Shown: piece after piece, positions 8,063-16,218 of the stretch
Layout of the letters: each line of letters starts with the position of its first letter
Numbering within the stretch: position 1 is the stretch's first letter
DNA from: Chitinophagia bacterium
GTDB lineage: Bacteria; Bacteroidota; Bacteroidia; Chitinophagales; Chitinophagaceae
Direction: 5' to 3'
Assembly (NCBI GenBank): GCA_010021705.1
Contig: RGMU01000004.1
Coordinates: forward strand, 1 to 21,671
Length of the DNA: 21,671 nucleotides
The notes under the pieces: generated by a model
Database searches by the model: none
What the model was told of the DNA's origin: nothing
What the model saw: only the letters and a program-made list of their open reading frames with translations
Translations under genes and position numbers: made by a program

Positions 8063-9373
8063 TCACAGTTCAGACAAAACAACCCGCTTAACAATTTTGT
8101 TCCCCGCCCCATCCGTTATATACGCCAAATACACCCCAGGCGGAATGCCCGAAAGGGGCACATCTTGCAAAGGGCGTGTTAATGGGGTGCGGATAACCTC
8201 TTGCCCCATGAGGTTACAGAGGGTGAAGGTGCAGCCGTGCCCACCGCTAATGGTAAGTACTTCTCTTGCCGGATTAGGGTAGAGGGCGAGCTTTTCCGTA
8301 TTTAGTAGGGCTACACCATTCACCTGCGGCGTATCCGGGTACACCCACACTTTGACCGTATCAAACGTAGAAGCCCCACATAAATCTAAGCGAACCACAT
8401 AAGAGGTAGTAGTGGTGGGATGCACAAAAATAGTACCCCCGCTATCTATGGCTGTGCCGCTGCCAAGCCGATACCAATAAGCCGGCACACCATCTCCCCC
8501 GCTTGCCACACCCAAGCGCGCCGTATCTCCGGGGTGCATGATAATGGTATCCCGCCCCGCATACGCCCGCGCATCTGAAGGCAGCACACTTACATCATCT
8601 ACAAAGTAGTAGGCATATAAGCGCCTTGGTACCGTATCACCGCGTGCATCAGTATAAGTGCTAATATGCCTAAAATGGCTACTATCAAAAAACATACCGA
8701 TAGTTATAAACTTTTCCGTACCATTTGCCCTAAAGCTCCCTTGTATCTTCATCCAGTTTAGGGTATCATAACGAACAACAGTATCCAATACCTGTGGCGT
8801 GCAATGCGTTTGCGCTATGGCGGGGTGAGACGTGGTATCTATACTACCATCATCCAAATAAACCCCTATTCTATCTATGGCGTATTCAGCATAACTTGCC
8901 CTACTTACATAAAAGGTTACGCAATATTGCCTACCGGTTAGTAGTGTAGTCGCCAATCTTCCTTGTAGGTAGTTTTGTCCTTCTGAACTCATTATAGAGG
9001 AAGAGGATGAGTATCTATCCATAAAAAATACCATCGCAGCCATGCCGGCACCGCTGCGCGGGTACTGAAAGCCTTTTGCCTGTCTTGGTGCCCCCCCCCT
9101 ACCTGGTGTACCACAAAAATTACAATATTCAGGAAAAGGCTCCATACGCCGCCCTATACCAATTGCTCTAAATGCACTGTCACCAGTTGAACCATAATTG
9201 GTATCTAAGTCATCCCAGTATGGAGTATATCTGATAAAATCATAATCATTTGGGCATCCAGAGAGAGTTTCAAAAGCCCCATTTAGTACGATATTGCTTT
9301 GTGGATAAGATAAGAAAGGTAGTAGCAGCATAGCTGCTACTACCCATAAAGATATTTTAATTACCTGCTTCAT
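8063..9373 (-). CDS. Secreted protein with type A T9SS C-terminal sorting domain
   Basis: A 436-residue predicted secreted protein. Residues 1-25 form a signal peptide (KQVIK, hydrophobic WVVAAMLLLPFL, cleavage near SYPQ). The mature N-terminus has NIVLNGAFETLSGCP and a later PYW and CNFCG, the pattern of a widespread, poorly characterised Bacteroidota beta-sandwich domain (N-x-SFE...CP...W) found before OmpA, Ig or sorting domains; its ligand is not known. Around residues 270-345 there is an Ig-like module (AYAGRDTIIMHPGDTARL, TTTSYVVRL). Residues about 363-436 (LALYPNPAREVLTI, LCNLMGQEV, GVYLAYI) are the type A sorting domain. A run of nine C on the plus strand (9091-9099) encodes GRGGA near residues 91-95 and would shift the frame if it slipped. 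The ATG directly abuts the stop of the upstream gene, so the two are probably co-transcribed. Confidence 0.88.
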   Translation of the reverse strand: MKQVIKISLWVVAAMLLLPFLSYPQSNIVLNGAFETLSGCPNDYDFIRYTPYWDDLDTNYGSTGDSAFRAIGIGRRMEPFPEYCNFCGTPGRGGAPRQAKGFQYPRSGAGMAAMVFFMDRYSSSSSIMSSEGQNYLQGRLATTLLTGRQYCVTFYVSRASYAEYAIDRIGVYLDDGSIDTTSHPAIAQTHCTPQVLDTVVRYDTLNWMKIQGSFRANGTEKFITIGMFFDSSHFRHISTYTDARGDTVPRRLYAYYFVDDVSVLPSDARAYAGRDTIIMHPGDTARLGVASGGDGVPAYWYRLGSGTAIDSGGTIFVHPTTTTSYVVRLDLCGASTFDTVKVWVYPDTPQVNGVALLNTEKLALYPNPAREVLTISGGHGCTFTLCNLMGQEVIRTPLTRPLQDVPLSGIPPGVYLAYITDGAGNKIVKRVVLSEL

Positions 9374-10123
9374 TTATTTTACTAACGCTTTAAGGTAATG
9401 AATATTGCCTGCGGCATCTTTTATTTTTACCAAATAGATATCTGGTGCTACTTGATTCAGATTTACCGTTGTTTTGCCATTAGTTACTTTGGCTTCTTGG
9501 TGATAAACTGTTGCACCTAGTTGGTTAGTGACCGTAATGTCCAATAGAGCATTTAATGTCGATGTTTGGACAGTAAAGCTACCAGTATTCGGGTTCGGGT
9601 ATAACGTATAGTCAGCTTGTTTTACAGCAACCTTACGGCTATCTTTACCCGCAGCTAATGCTTCGCTATCGCAACTGCCGGTAGGGAATATCACATTGGT
9701 GTGCCATACTAAGTCGTGGAGAGCTTGGGCTTGGTAAACTACTGCGCCTTCCACACTTGCACATTTGTATGCCAAGACCTTAATGTTGTTGCTATCTTGC
9801 TTTGTTACTTCATCGGTTTGGTAGTGGAGCAATACATTCAGGTAGGTAAGGTAGTTATCCACCACGCTATTAGCGTCTGTTCCGTCTGCCATGTCTAAGC
9901 CGGTAGCGGTGTCTACCAGCGTATTGGCATAGCTGTTTTTACTATCGCTTAGCAAAGTTGCTGCTTGGGTATAATTACCGGTATCTATTGCCTGCCGGAT
10001 GCTGTGCAACCAGCCGTAACGGCTATGGCGATTTGCCTCCGTAAAAAATTGGTTAAGCAGTCTGCTACTGTCCAACAGGCTGTTGTTAGCCCATAGCATT
10101 TGGTAGGCTTGTTCGCGTGCCAT
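9374..10123 (-). pseudogene. Headless C-terminal fragment of a large T9SS type A secreted protein
   Basis: 249 residues with no signal peptide, which a T9SS cargo must have. Residues 1-165 are helical and resemble the region just before the sorting domain in large Bacteroidota surface proteins (WMAREQAYQ, then a KVLAYKC-type block, GAVVYQAQAL and a short Asp/Cys segment). Residues about 172-249 (YTLYPNPNTGSFTV, TVTNQLGATVY, DIYLVKI, YLKALVK) are a type A sorting domain. Immediately upstream in frame are the codons for AKQW and then a stop, so the normal long N-terminal part is absent. A second frame from an ATG near 10164 (MGKQLEIDVKQ) runs into the same region but does not supply a signal peptide. 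I read it as a truncated gene remnant; it may still be translated. It ends exactly where the next gene begins (TAAATG). Confidence 0.7.
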
Positions 10124-10485
10124 CCATTGCTTTGCTTAACGTCTATTTCTAATTGTTTACCCATATTTATGTAGATATTTTGGCTAAAAATACTGCTTTA
10201 TGCACCGTATAGCTAAAACCTCAAAATTAGATAATAGTTTTGATATGTGTATGTGTGGGGGGAGAATTTTTTGGGGAATTGTGAGGTTAGATGGCTACGG
10301 TGTGTTGGCATGGTTAATCGGTACACTTGTTGTAGAATATTTTTCGTAATATTGCTTTGGGGTTGGGTGCTAAACAGCGATAGAGCTATTTTTTATTTAT
10401 GGTAGAAAGAAAAATATTACAACATTTTATTTCATGATCCCGATATAGATTATCAAATTGATGATACCATAGCAGTTTCGAGGAT
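10124..10485. other. Divergent intergenic region with back-to-back -7 elements and a broken gene start
   Basis: On the minus strand TAATTTTG lies at 10222-10229 and on the plus strand TAGTTTTG at 10235-10242; both match TAnnTTTG but neither has a convincing -33 partner. From 10399 to 10485 the sequence encodes what looks like the frameshifted N-terminus of the following nuclease gene (see findings). The rest (about 10250-10390) is AT-rich and shows nothing else I recognise. Confidence 0.4.
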
Positions 10486-11667
10486 TTGTATGATGAAGTG
10501 TGCCAAGAAGGCGTTCAAAAATTGGAACCGTGGCATGTTATCTATGATGAGAATAAATATCAAAAAATTATTGAAGAAACCAAATTAAATAGCCTGCATG
10601 AATGTTCAATTAGAGTTGCCCAAACTGACCTATCTATTGAAGAAATGAAATTTATCTTCGACGACGTTGAAGACTGGGAATATAGTAGCTATCAAGTGAT
10701 TTCTAATAGTAATTATTATGGGGAAATAATTTTACGATTGAAAAATCTCAAAGAAAATTACAATAACTTAATTCAAGGAGGCGATATTGAATATTTTTTA
10801 AACGATGATTGTATAAGGTATTTGATTTTATTCACAAAAGTTAGCAATCCGTGGTATCAAGCGTTAAAACTTGACATATTTGAGACGCATATTTACGATA
10901 TACATGATGTCATATACGTAAAATATCTTTTAAGAAATGTTCCTTTCGCAGCACCTATGAAGAATTACATTTCAAGACCCTCCTTGCAATTTACTAAGCA
11001 ACAAATAGTAGCTGGAAAAGAATATAAGTTATCGATTCTCGCTACTCCGGATTTTATCGTTGATAACTATATCATTGATATTAAAACAACTAATTCTGTT
11101 AGTCGTAGAGATTACTACCAAATGTTATTTTATTATGTTCTTGCGAAATATGGCTACGGTGAAAAGTATCCTAAAATAAAGGGCTGTAAACTAATTTATG
11201 CAAAGCATCAAAAAATTATCACGCTTGATTTTTCAAAGGTTATTAACGTAGAGGAAGGGGTAGCATTTAACGAGTATATCGTGGACAATATAATTTTAGA
11301 TTATATAGAAACTATCATACAAATAGAGAGAGACCGTGAGGAAGCTGCACTTGAGAGAGAAAAGCAGCGGATAAAGGAAGAAAAACGAAAAGCAGCTAAA
11401 GAAAAAGCTAAAATAGCTAAAGCTAAAGTAAGAGCAAAGGAAAAGGAAAAGGCTGCTAAAGAAAAAGAGAAAGCTAAAGCAGAAGAAAAGGAAAAAGTTA
11501 AAGCAGCTAAAGAAAAGATAAGAGCTAAAGAGAAGGAAAAGGCAGCTAAAGCGAAAAGAAGAGCAAAAGAAAAGGAAAAGGCAGCTAAAGAGAAAAGAAG
11601 AGCAAAAGAAAAGGAAAAGGCAGCAAAAGAAAAAGAGAAAGTAAAAGTAGCGAAAGCAGCAAAATAA
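10486..11667 (+). CDS. RecB-like PD-(D/E)XK nuclease with long charged helical repeat tail
   Basis: 393 residues from a TTG start. A PD-(D/E)XK nuclease signature is visible: PD at 188-189 (ATPDFIVDN), then D198-I-K200 (YIIDIKTT), then the RecB-type QxxxY motif at Q212 to Y216 (YYQMLFYYVLAKYGY), followed by a beta-strand KGCKLIYA. This is the arrangement of RecB, Cas4 and related DNA nucleases. Residues about 275-393 are almost only K, E, A and R, with a 13-residue unit (RAKEKEKAAKEK) repeated, predicting a long single alpha-helix or coiled coil. The gene is visibly richer in A than its neighbours, suggesting transfer. The start is uncertain: there is no in-frame ATG near the 5' end, and a conserved-looking N-terminus (YYNILFHDPDIDYQID) lies upstream in another frame, so this may be a frameshifted or decaying gene. 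No helicase or other defence partner is adjacent. Function as a nuclease is inferred from motifs only. Confidence 0.7.
   Translation: MYDEVCQEGVQKLEPWHVIYDENKYQKIIEETKLNSLHECSIRVAQTDLSIEEMKFIFDDVEDWEYSSYQVISNSNYYGEIILRLKNLKENYNNLIQGGDIEYFLNDDCIRYLILFTKVSNPWYQALKLDIFETHIYDIHDVIYVKYLLRNVPFAAPMKNYISRPSLQFTKQQIVAGKEYKLSILATPDFIVDNYIIDIKTTNSVSRRDYYQMLFYYVLAKYGYGEKYPKIKGCKLIYAKHQKIITLDFSKVINVEEGVAFNEYIVDNIILDYIETIIQIERDREEAALEREKQRIKEEKRKAAKEKAKIAKAKVRAKEKEKAAKEKEKAKAEEKEKVKAAKEKIRAKEKEKAAKAKRRAKEKEKAAKEKRRAKEKEKAAKEKEKVKVAKAAK
11425..11631 (+). repeat. 39-bp tandem repeats encoding the nuclease's charged tail
   Basis: Units at 11425-11463, 11515-11553, 11554-11592 and 11593-11631 are each 39 bp (13 codons, K-x-RAKEKEKAAKx), with a variant 51-bp unit between the first and second. 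The last two units differ at only a few silent third positions, indicating recent tandem duplication. Confidence 0.85.
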
Positions 11668-12011
11668 AAAGCTTTGTAAATTATAGACTTACCTATATTA
11701 GGCTTTTTATGCCGAAGTAGTTTCACATGTATTGCACTACCATTTTCCAGCATATTCCGTGCTTCTCCACATTGCTACACGATTACTACAGGCACACCCC
11801 ACAGGCTATAATACCCGCATGGTAGGCATAGCCTTTAAAAGAAATAAAGCCTTGTTGCGGTGTTTTGGAGCAAATTAACCCTCTTGCCTCTCGTTTAAAG
11901 CCTGTTTAAATGCGCTTTACAATACGATTAAAGGCTATTTAAAAACCGTTTGCGGTTTAGCGTTCTATTTCTATGCGGTTTTATTATCTTTGCCGTTAGT
12001 TTTTCGTTTTC
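11668..12011. other. Intergenic region between nuclease and paaC
   Basis: 344 bp without a supported gene. An open stretch without a usable start (11711-11878) is noted under rejected items. The right end holds the candidate paaC promoter. I see no RNA gene and only a weak aaaaagc/gcttttt pairing just after the nuclease stop. Confidence 0.5.
11984..11991 (+). promoter_or_regulatory. Candidate -7 promoter element of the paaC operon
   Basis: TATCTTTG matches TAnnTTTG exactly and sits 20 nt before the paaC ATG, giving a leader of about 13-15 nt. No TTTG is present at the normal -33 distance; the nearest (11948-11951) is 32 nt away. Confidence 0.45.
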
Positions 12012-12827
12012 ATGTTACTATCTTTAGTATTGCGGTTGGCAGATGATGCCCTTATTCACGGGCACAGGCTTAGCGAATGGTGCGGGCATGGTCCCATATT
12101 GGAGCAGGATATTGCGCTTACCAATACGTCTTTAGACCACTTAGGCAGGGCACGCAGCCTTTATCAATATGCCGCAACGCTGTTTAACTCCTATACTGAC
12201 AGTGATAAAAATGCCACGTTCACGTCCATAGCCCTAAAGCAAGCGATAGCTTCGGGCACAGCCATACACGAAGACCACCTTGCCTACTTGCGCGATGCTT
12301 GGGATTTTCGCAACGTATTGTTGGTAGAACAGCCTAATACCGATTGGGCATATACGGTTGTTAAATGTTTTATGATAGACACCTTTAATGTGGCATACTT
12401 TACAGCATTGCAGCATTGTACCGACTCCACATTAGCAGCCATTGCAGCCAAAAGCCTTAAAGAAGCTACCTATCATAGAAAATGGAGCAGTGAATGGGTA
12501 ATTAGGTTAGGCGATGGCACAGAGGAAAGCCATGCACGCATAAAAAATGCCCTTCACCATTTGTGGATGTATTTGGGGGAAATGTATAAACCTACCGACT
12601 ACGAACTTAGTGCCACAGATGCTATCCAAGCCCCCAATGTGGCAGCCCTTTTGCCTCAATGTTTAGACTATACTCATGCCATATTGGCAGAAGCTACTTT
12701 AGACGCACCACCTGCCAATGCTTGGATGCAAAGCGGCGGCAAAACCGGCATCCATAGCGAGCATTTGGGCTACATTTTAGCTGAAATGCAGTATATGCAG
12801 CGTACTTATCCCGGCATGGAATGGTAA
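12012..12827 (+). CDS. paaC: 1,2-phenylacetyl-CoA epoxidase subunit PaaC
   Basis: The structural subunit of the multicomponent phenylacetyl-CoA epoxidase, which with catalytic PaaA opens aerobic phenylacetate breakdown by forming ring-1,2-epoxyphenylacetyl-CoA. The 271-residue length is typical (about 250-275). Family blocks seen are LSEWCGHGPILEQDIA (20-35), LDHLGRARSLYQYAA (41-55), LLVEQPNTDWA, KEATYHRKWSSEWVIRLGDG followed by TEESH, and LHHLWMYLGEM. It is an all-helical ferritin-like fold that lacks the working di-iron site of PaaA. It opens a run of four close genes ending with paaD, but paaA and paaB are not upstream here; the neighbour is the nuclease gene. A TATCTTTG element precedes it. 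Confidence 0.93.
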   Translation: MLLSLVLRLADDALIHGHRLSEWCGHGPILEQDIALTNTSLDHLGRARSLYQYAATLFNSYTDSDKNATFTSIALKQAIASGTAIHEDHLAYLRDAWDFRNVLLVEQPNTDWAYTVVKCFMIDTFNVAYFTALQHCTDSTLAAIAAKSLKEATYHRKWSSEWVIRLGDGTEESHARIKNALHHLWMYLGEMYKPTDYELSATDAIQAPNVAALLPQCLDYTHAILAEATLDAPPANAWMQSGGKTGIHSEHLGYILAEMQYMQRTYPGMEW

Positions 12828-12842
12828 AATACACACCCTCGT

Positions 12843-13565
12843 TTGACCCCTTCGCAGCCCCACATATCACTCATACTACCCTGCTATCACCCGCCGGAGG
12901 GCTGGGCAGAGCGCATATTTAGCCAATATGGAGAGTTTTGTAAGGCAGTTAGCGCGTCCATAGAGCTAATTATAGTGGTTGACGGAGACCCTGACATTAT
13001 TGCCTCTCCTTTTTTAGCAACGCTACAACAAAAAATATCGTTACTAAAAATAGTAACTTATACACAAAACAGAGGTAAGGGCTATGCCATAAGGCAAGGC
13101 TTGGCGCAAGCCACAGCCCCGCTTATTATTTATACCGATATAGACTTTCCCTATACCATAAACAGCATGACAGCCGTTGTTCATGCCCTGCAAACCGAAG
13201 GTTATGATATTGCCATTGGTATAAAAAATGCCGAATATTACCGGCATGTTCCCCCGGCACGCAAGCGCATTTCCAAGTGGCTGCAAGGCATGATAAAAGC
13301 CTTTCTCAACATACCTATCACCGATACCCAATGCGGACTAAAGGGCTTTAAAGCCACCGTATCACCCGTTTTTGCTGCCACCACCATAGACCGTTATTTG
13401 TTTGACTTAGAATTTGTGCGCAATAGTTATAAAGCTAAAATATGGCAAATAAAGGCAATACCGGTAGCTTTGCACCCCAATGTAAAATTTAGGCGCATGA
13501 ATTATCGTATTCTACTGCCTGAATTGCTTAATTTTACGCGCCTTCTATGGAAGCCACAAAAATGA
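12843..13565 (+). CDS. GT2-family glycosyltransferase (dolichyl-phosphate mannosyltransferase/GtrB-like)
   Basis: A 240-residue GT-A fold family 2 glycosyltransferase, expected to move a sugar from a nucleotide sugar to a lipid phosphate or another acceptor at the inner membrane. Motifs: ISLILPCYHPPEGW (8-21) as the first strand, VVDGD (45-49), QNRGKGYAIRQG (75-86, the NxGKGxAxxxG signature of dolichyl-phosphate mannose synthase-like enzymes), D99-x-D101 (YTDIDFPY) as metal and nucleotide-sugar site, and DTQCGLKGF near 160, also typical of that group. It has no C-terminal membrane helices. The start is TTG, 15 nt after the paaC stop; no in-frame ATG is available and the family's first strand begins right after it. 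Its end overlaps the next gene in an ATGA arrangement. The partner membrane protein suggests a polyprenyl-phosphate-sugar route, which is inference. Confidence 0.87.
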   Translation: MTPSQPHISLILPCYHPPEGWAERIFSQYGEFCKAVSASIELIIVVDGDPDIIASPFLATLQQKISLLKIVTYTQNRGKGYAIRQGLAQATAPLIIYTDIDFPYTINSMTAVVHALQTEGYDIAIGIKNAEYYRHVPPARKRISKWLQGMIKAFLNIPITDTQCGLKGFKATVSPVFAATTIDRYLFDLEFVRNSYKAKIWQIKAIPVALHPNVKFRRMNYRILLPELLNFTRLLWKPQK

Positions 13566-15667
13566 AGCCATTTTTCTCCACCAATACGCTTTGGAATTGG
13601 GTAGCTTGGGTGTTTGCCTGCCTGCTGACTGCCTATATTTTTAGCCCCATTCTGCGCTATCATGCTATGGTAATGCCGTCTTTAAGTTCAGACGGGGGCA
13701 AAAACCTGTTTACCTACCTGTTTCACATTTTGCATGATAAAGGCTTGCATTTTAGCGGTATGAACTATCCTTACGGCGAGCACATTGTATTTACCGATGG
13801 GCAACCCTTGCTGTCTGTACCGTTAAGCTACCTTAAAGGCAAAATAACCATAGAAAACGCTCTTGTGGTGTTATGGGCAGGCATTATGCTGAGCTATGTA
13901 GTGGCTATCAGAACCTGTACCCAAATATTAATCCATTTTAAACTCCCGCCATGGCTTGCTATGCTGTTTGGAGGCTTAATAGTGAGTTGTAGCCCTCAAA
14001 TATTCAGGGTATCGGGGCATTTTGCGCTATCTTATGCCTGTGCCATACCCATGCTTTTTTACTATACCTTACAATATCACGATTTAAAAAAACTCAAATA
14101 CCCCATTTATATTTTTGTTTCCGGCACGCTGTTCACGTTTTTACATCCCTATTTTTCAGCCATGAGTTTGGTATGGTTAGGGTGCTATGCAGTAGCCTAT
14201 TTTATAACTGCTAAAGGCACATTGATTGACAAAATAAAGCATTTACTACCCCTTAAAATGGCAGTGGTGGGTGTATTTCTCGTTTTTTGGGTTTTTATGA
14301 AAATTACCGACCCCGCCACAGACCGCCCTATTACGCCTTATGGTATATTAGAATATTGCACGCGAGGCTTAGATATTTTCACGTCTTCTGTTTCGCCCTA
14401 TTGGCAAATGATAGTGCAAAATACCCCCTTCAAAAAGATATGCCATGGGGGCGAAGGCTATGCCTACACCGGCTGGGCAGTCCTTACCATGCTTACCCTG
14501 CTAATAATACACGCACCCTTTGTTTATTTTTTCAAAAAGAAAGTAAAATTTTTACCCGTTCATGCGCCCCATTTTTCAGGCGTTTGGGTGTTGGTAGCCC
14601 TTTTTGCTTTGCTATTTAGCATGGGTGTGCCCTTTGTGTGGAATATGGATTGGTTGTTAGACTATGCTTCGCTACTAAAGCAGTTTCGCACTTTAGGCAG
14701 ATTTGTGTGGATATTCTATTATATAGCCACTATCTATGGTGCTGTATTAGCCTATCATAATGGCATGTTGCTTTTAGAACAAGGCAAGCGAGTGTTGGTA
14801 GTAATATTAGGTGTGCTGTTTATGGCTATTTGGGGCTACGAAGCCAAATGCTACATAGACACTGCCCTTATGGCAGTTGACTTAATGATGTCCCGCAGCA
14901 GGTGGGGGCAAACCTTTGAGCAGGTGCGCATTGCGGGTGGCTGCTACACCCAAAAAGCACAGTGGTTACACGGTAGCGATAAACGCCCACTACTACTCAT
15001 GGTGCTGTATGCCGAAAAGCCTGACCCTAATCAGGAATATTTGATAAGTGCTTCTACCTATATAGGGCATTTTGACGTGTGCAAATTGTATGCCTGCTAT
15101 CCGGAGCGGCTATTAGCCATAGATAAGGCTAAAAAAGACAGCGCAAAAGCCATAGCCAATACGCTAAGGGCAGGGCAGGATACTTGCTTGGTAAATGTGG
15201 GCACATGGTACATTAACCACTTGGATAGCTGCAAAGCCGATTCTACCTTTTTCTCAACCGGCGCATTCCCTTATACGCTAAGGAAAGAAATACCGCTGAT
15301 AGACGTGCCAATAGCCCCTGTAATTGGCGATACTCCGGTTTTATATGAATTTTCATGTTGGGCATTAGTGGGCAGGGAAGACTATAAAACGCCTTATTTT
15401 CACTTATTTTTGTATGACAGTAGCGGCAAACAGCTGTTTGATACCGATATGCTAACCAAAGAAAGCACCGACAACAATGGGTTATGGCTAAGAAACGGTT
15501 ATTTTTTTTATATGCCACCCGCTTGCCGGCGCGTAAAATGCTGGCTTGTAGAGCCGGATAATGCCTATAAAGCCATAGACGAAACAATGATAGCCCCTGC
15601 CAATGCTACTATAATAAGCAAAGACAAAGCAGGCAGAACTATGGTAAATAATCATAAATTAAACTAA
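13547..15667 (+). CDS. Polytopic membrane protein, possible GT-C-like glycosyltransferase
   Basis: 706 residues: about ten hydrophobic helices within residues 12-435 and a mostly soluble C-terminal part (about 440-706) with no domain I recognise. The first extracytoplasmic loop has SSDGGKNLF (about 47-55) and later NYPYGEHIVF, an acidic-loop layout like GT-C enzymes that use lipid-phosphate sugars. The pairing with a dolichyl-phosphate mannose synthase-like GT2 directly upstream supports this, but no named family is evident and a plain membrane protein is possible. Start: the longest frame begins at 13547, but the ATG at codon 6 (13562) gives the classic ATGA overlap with the upstream stop and is my preferred start. 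Only 9 nt separate its stop from paaD, so all four genes look co-transcribed. Confidence 0.75.
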   Translation: MEATKMKPFFSTNTLWNWVAWVFACLLTAYIFSPILRYHAMVMPSLSSDGGKNLFTYLFHILHDKGLHFSGMNYPYGEHIVFTDGQPLLSVPLSYLKGKITIENALVVLWAGIMLSYVVAIRTCTQILIHFKLPPWLAMLFGGLIVSCSPQIFRVSGHFALSYACAIPMLFYYTLQYHDLKKLKYPIYIFVSGTLFTFLHPYFSAMSLVWLGCYAVAYFITAKGTLIDKIKHLLPLKMAVVGVFLVFWVFMKITDPATDRPITPYGILEYCTRGLDIFTSSVSPYWQMIVQNTPFKKICHGGEGYAYTGWAVLTMLTLLIIHAPFVYFFKKKVKFLPVHAPHFSGVWVLVALFALLFSMGVPFVWNMDWLLDYASLLKQFRTLGRFVWIFYYIATIYGAVLAYHNGMLLLEQGKRVLVVILGVLFMAIWGYEAKCYIDTALMAVDLMMSRSRWGQTFEQVRIAGGCYTQKAQWLHGSDKRPLLLMVLYAEKPDPNQEYLISASTYIGHFDVCKLYACYPERLLAIDKAKKDSAKAIANTLRAGQDTCLVNVGTWYINHLDSCKADSTFFSTGAFPYTLRKEIPLIDVPIAPVIGDTPVLYEFSCWALVGREDYKTPYFHLFLYDSSGKQLFDTDMLTKESTDNNGLWLRNGYFFYMPPACRRVKCWLVEPDNAYKAIDETMIAPANATIISKDKAGRTMVNNHKLN

Positions 15668-15676
15668 TGTTAATCT

Positions 15677-16168
15677 ATGCAAGATACTTATCAAATATGG
15701 GAATGGTTGGCAGACGTTAAAGACCCTGAAGTGCCGGCATTAAGCGTTATAGACTTAGGTATAGTGCGCGAAGTAAAAGTGGACGATGCTAAAAATGTTA
15801 GCATTGCTATCACACCTACCTATAGTGGCTGCCCGGCTATGGATGCCATTGCACTTGGCATACGTATGGCATTAACCGGCAGGGGCTTCGGCAAAATAGC
15901 GATAGACTATCAACTAAGCCCCCCTTGGACTACAGACTGGCTAACCGAAGAAGGTAAGCGAAAGCTAAAGGCTTACGGCATTGCCCCTCCCGTAAACGAA
16001 GACATGGGTAGCGACACCGATGCCTTATTTCAAACACCGCTTGTGCCTTGCCCCCGCTGCCAATCGGAAGAAACCACCCTCATTAGCCGATACGGACCCA
16101 CAGCCTGCAAAGCCCTTTATCAATGCCAAACTTGCAAAGAGCCTTTTGAATATTTTAAGTGTCATTAG
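15677..16168 (+). CDS. paaD: 1,2-phenylacetyl-CoA epoxidase subunit PaaD
   Basis: PaaD is a MIP18/DUF59-family protein with a C-terminal zinc ribbon, needed for maturation (iron-sulfur or iron centre assembly) of the phenylacetyl-CoA epoxidase. The 163-residue length fits. The MIP18 domain shows VKDPEVPALSVIDLGIVREV (14-33) and the conserved TPTYSGCPAMDAI (46-58) with Cys52. The ribbon has C125-PR-C128 and C150-QT-C153, plus C144 and C162. It is the fourth gene of the paaC run, separated from paaC by the glycosyltransferase and the membrane protein. The PaaE reductase gene is not downstream; ruvX follows after 50 nt. Confidence 0.93.
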   Translation: MQDTYQIWEWLADVKDPEVPALSVIDLGIVREVKVDDAKNVSIAITPTYSGCPAMDAIALGIRMALTGRGFGKIAIDYQLSPPWTTDWLTEEGKRKLKAYGIAPPVNEDMGSDTDALFQTPLVPCPRCQSEETTLISRYGPTACKALYQCQTCKEPFEYFKCH

Positions 16169-16218
16169 GAAAAATTTAATCTATATTAGCCACTTCTTAC
16201 CCTATTTAATTTCACGGA

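Noticed and set aside
11301..11753. 150-residue minus-strand open frame rich in F, S, A and L
   Set aside because: It is the complement of the K/E/A repeat tail of the nuclease gene; the low-complexity composition explains the long open frame.
11711..11878. Plus-strand open stretch of 55 codons (reads AEVVSHVLHYHF... to FGAN) between the nuclease and paaC
   Set aside because: It is closed upstream by a stop, has no start codon except a late ATG, and I recognise no family. It could be a gene remnant, but the evidence is too thin to list.
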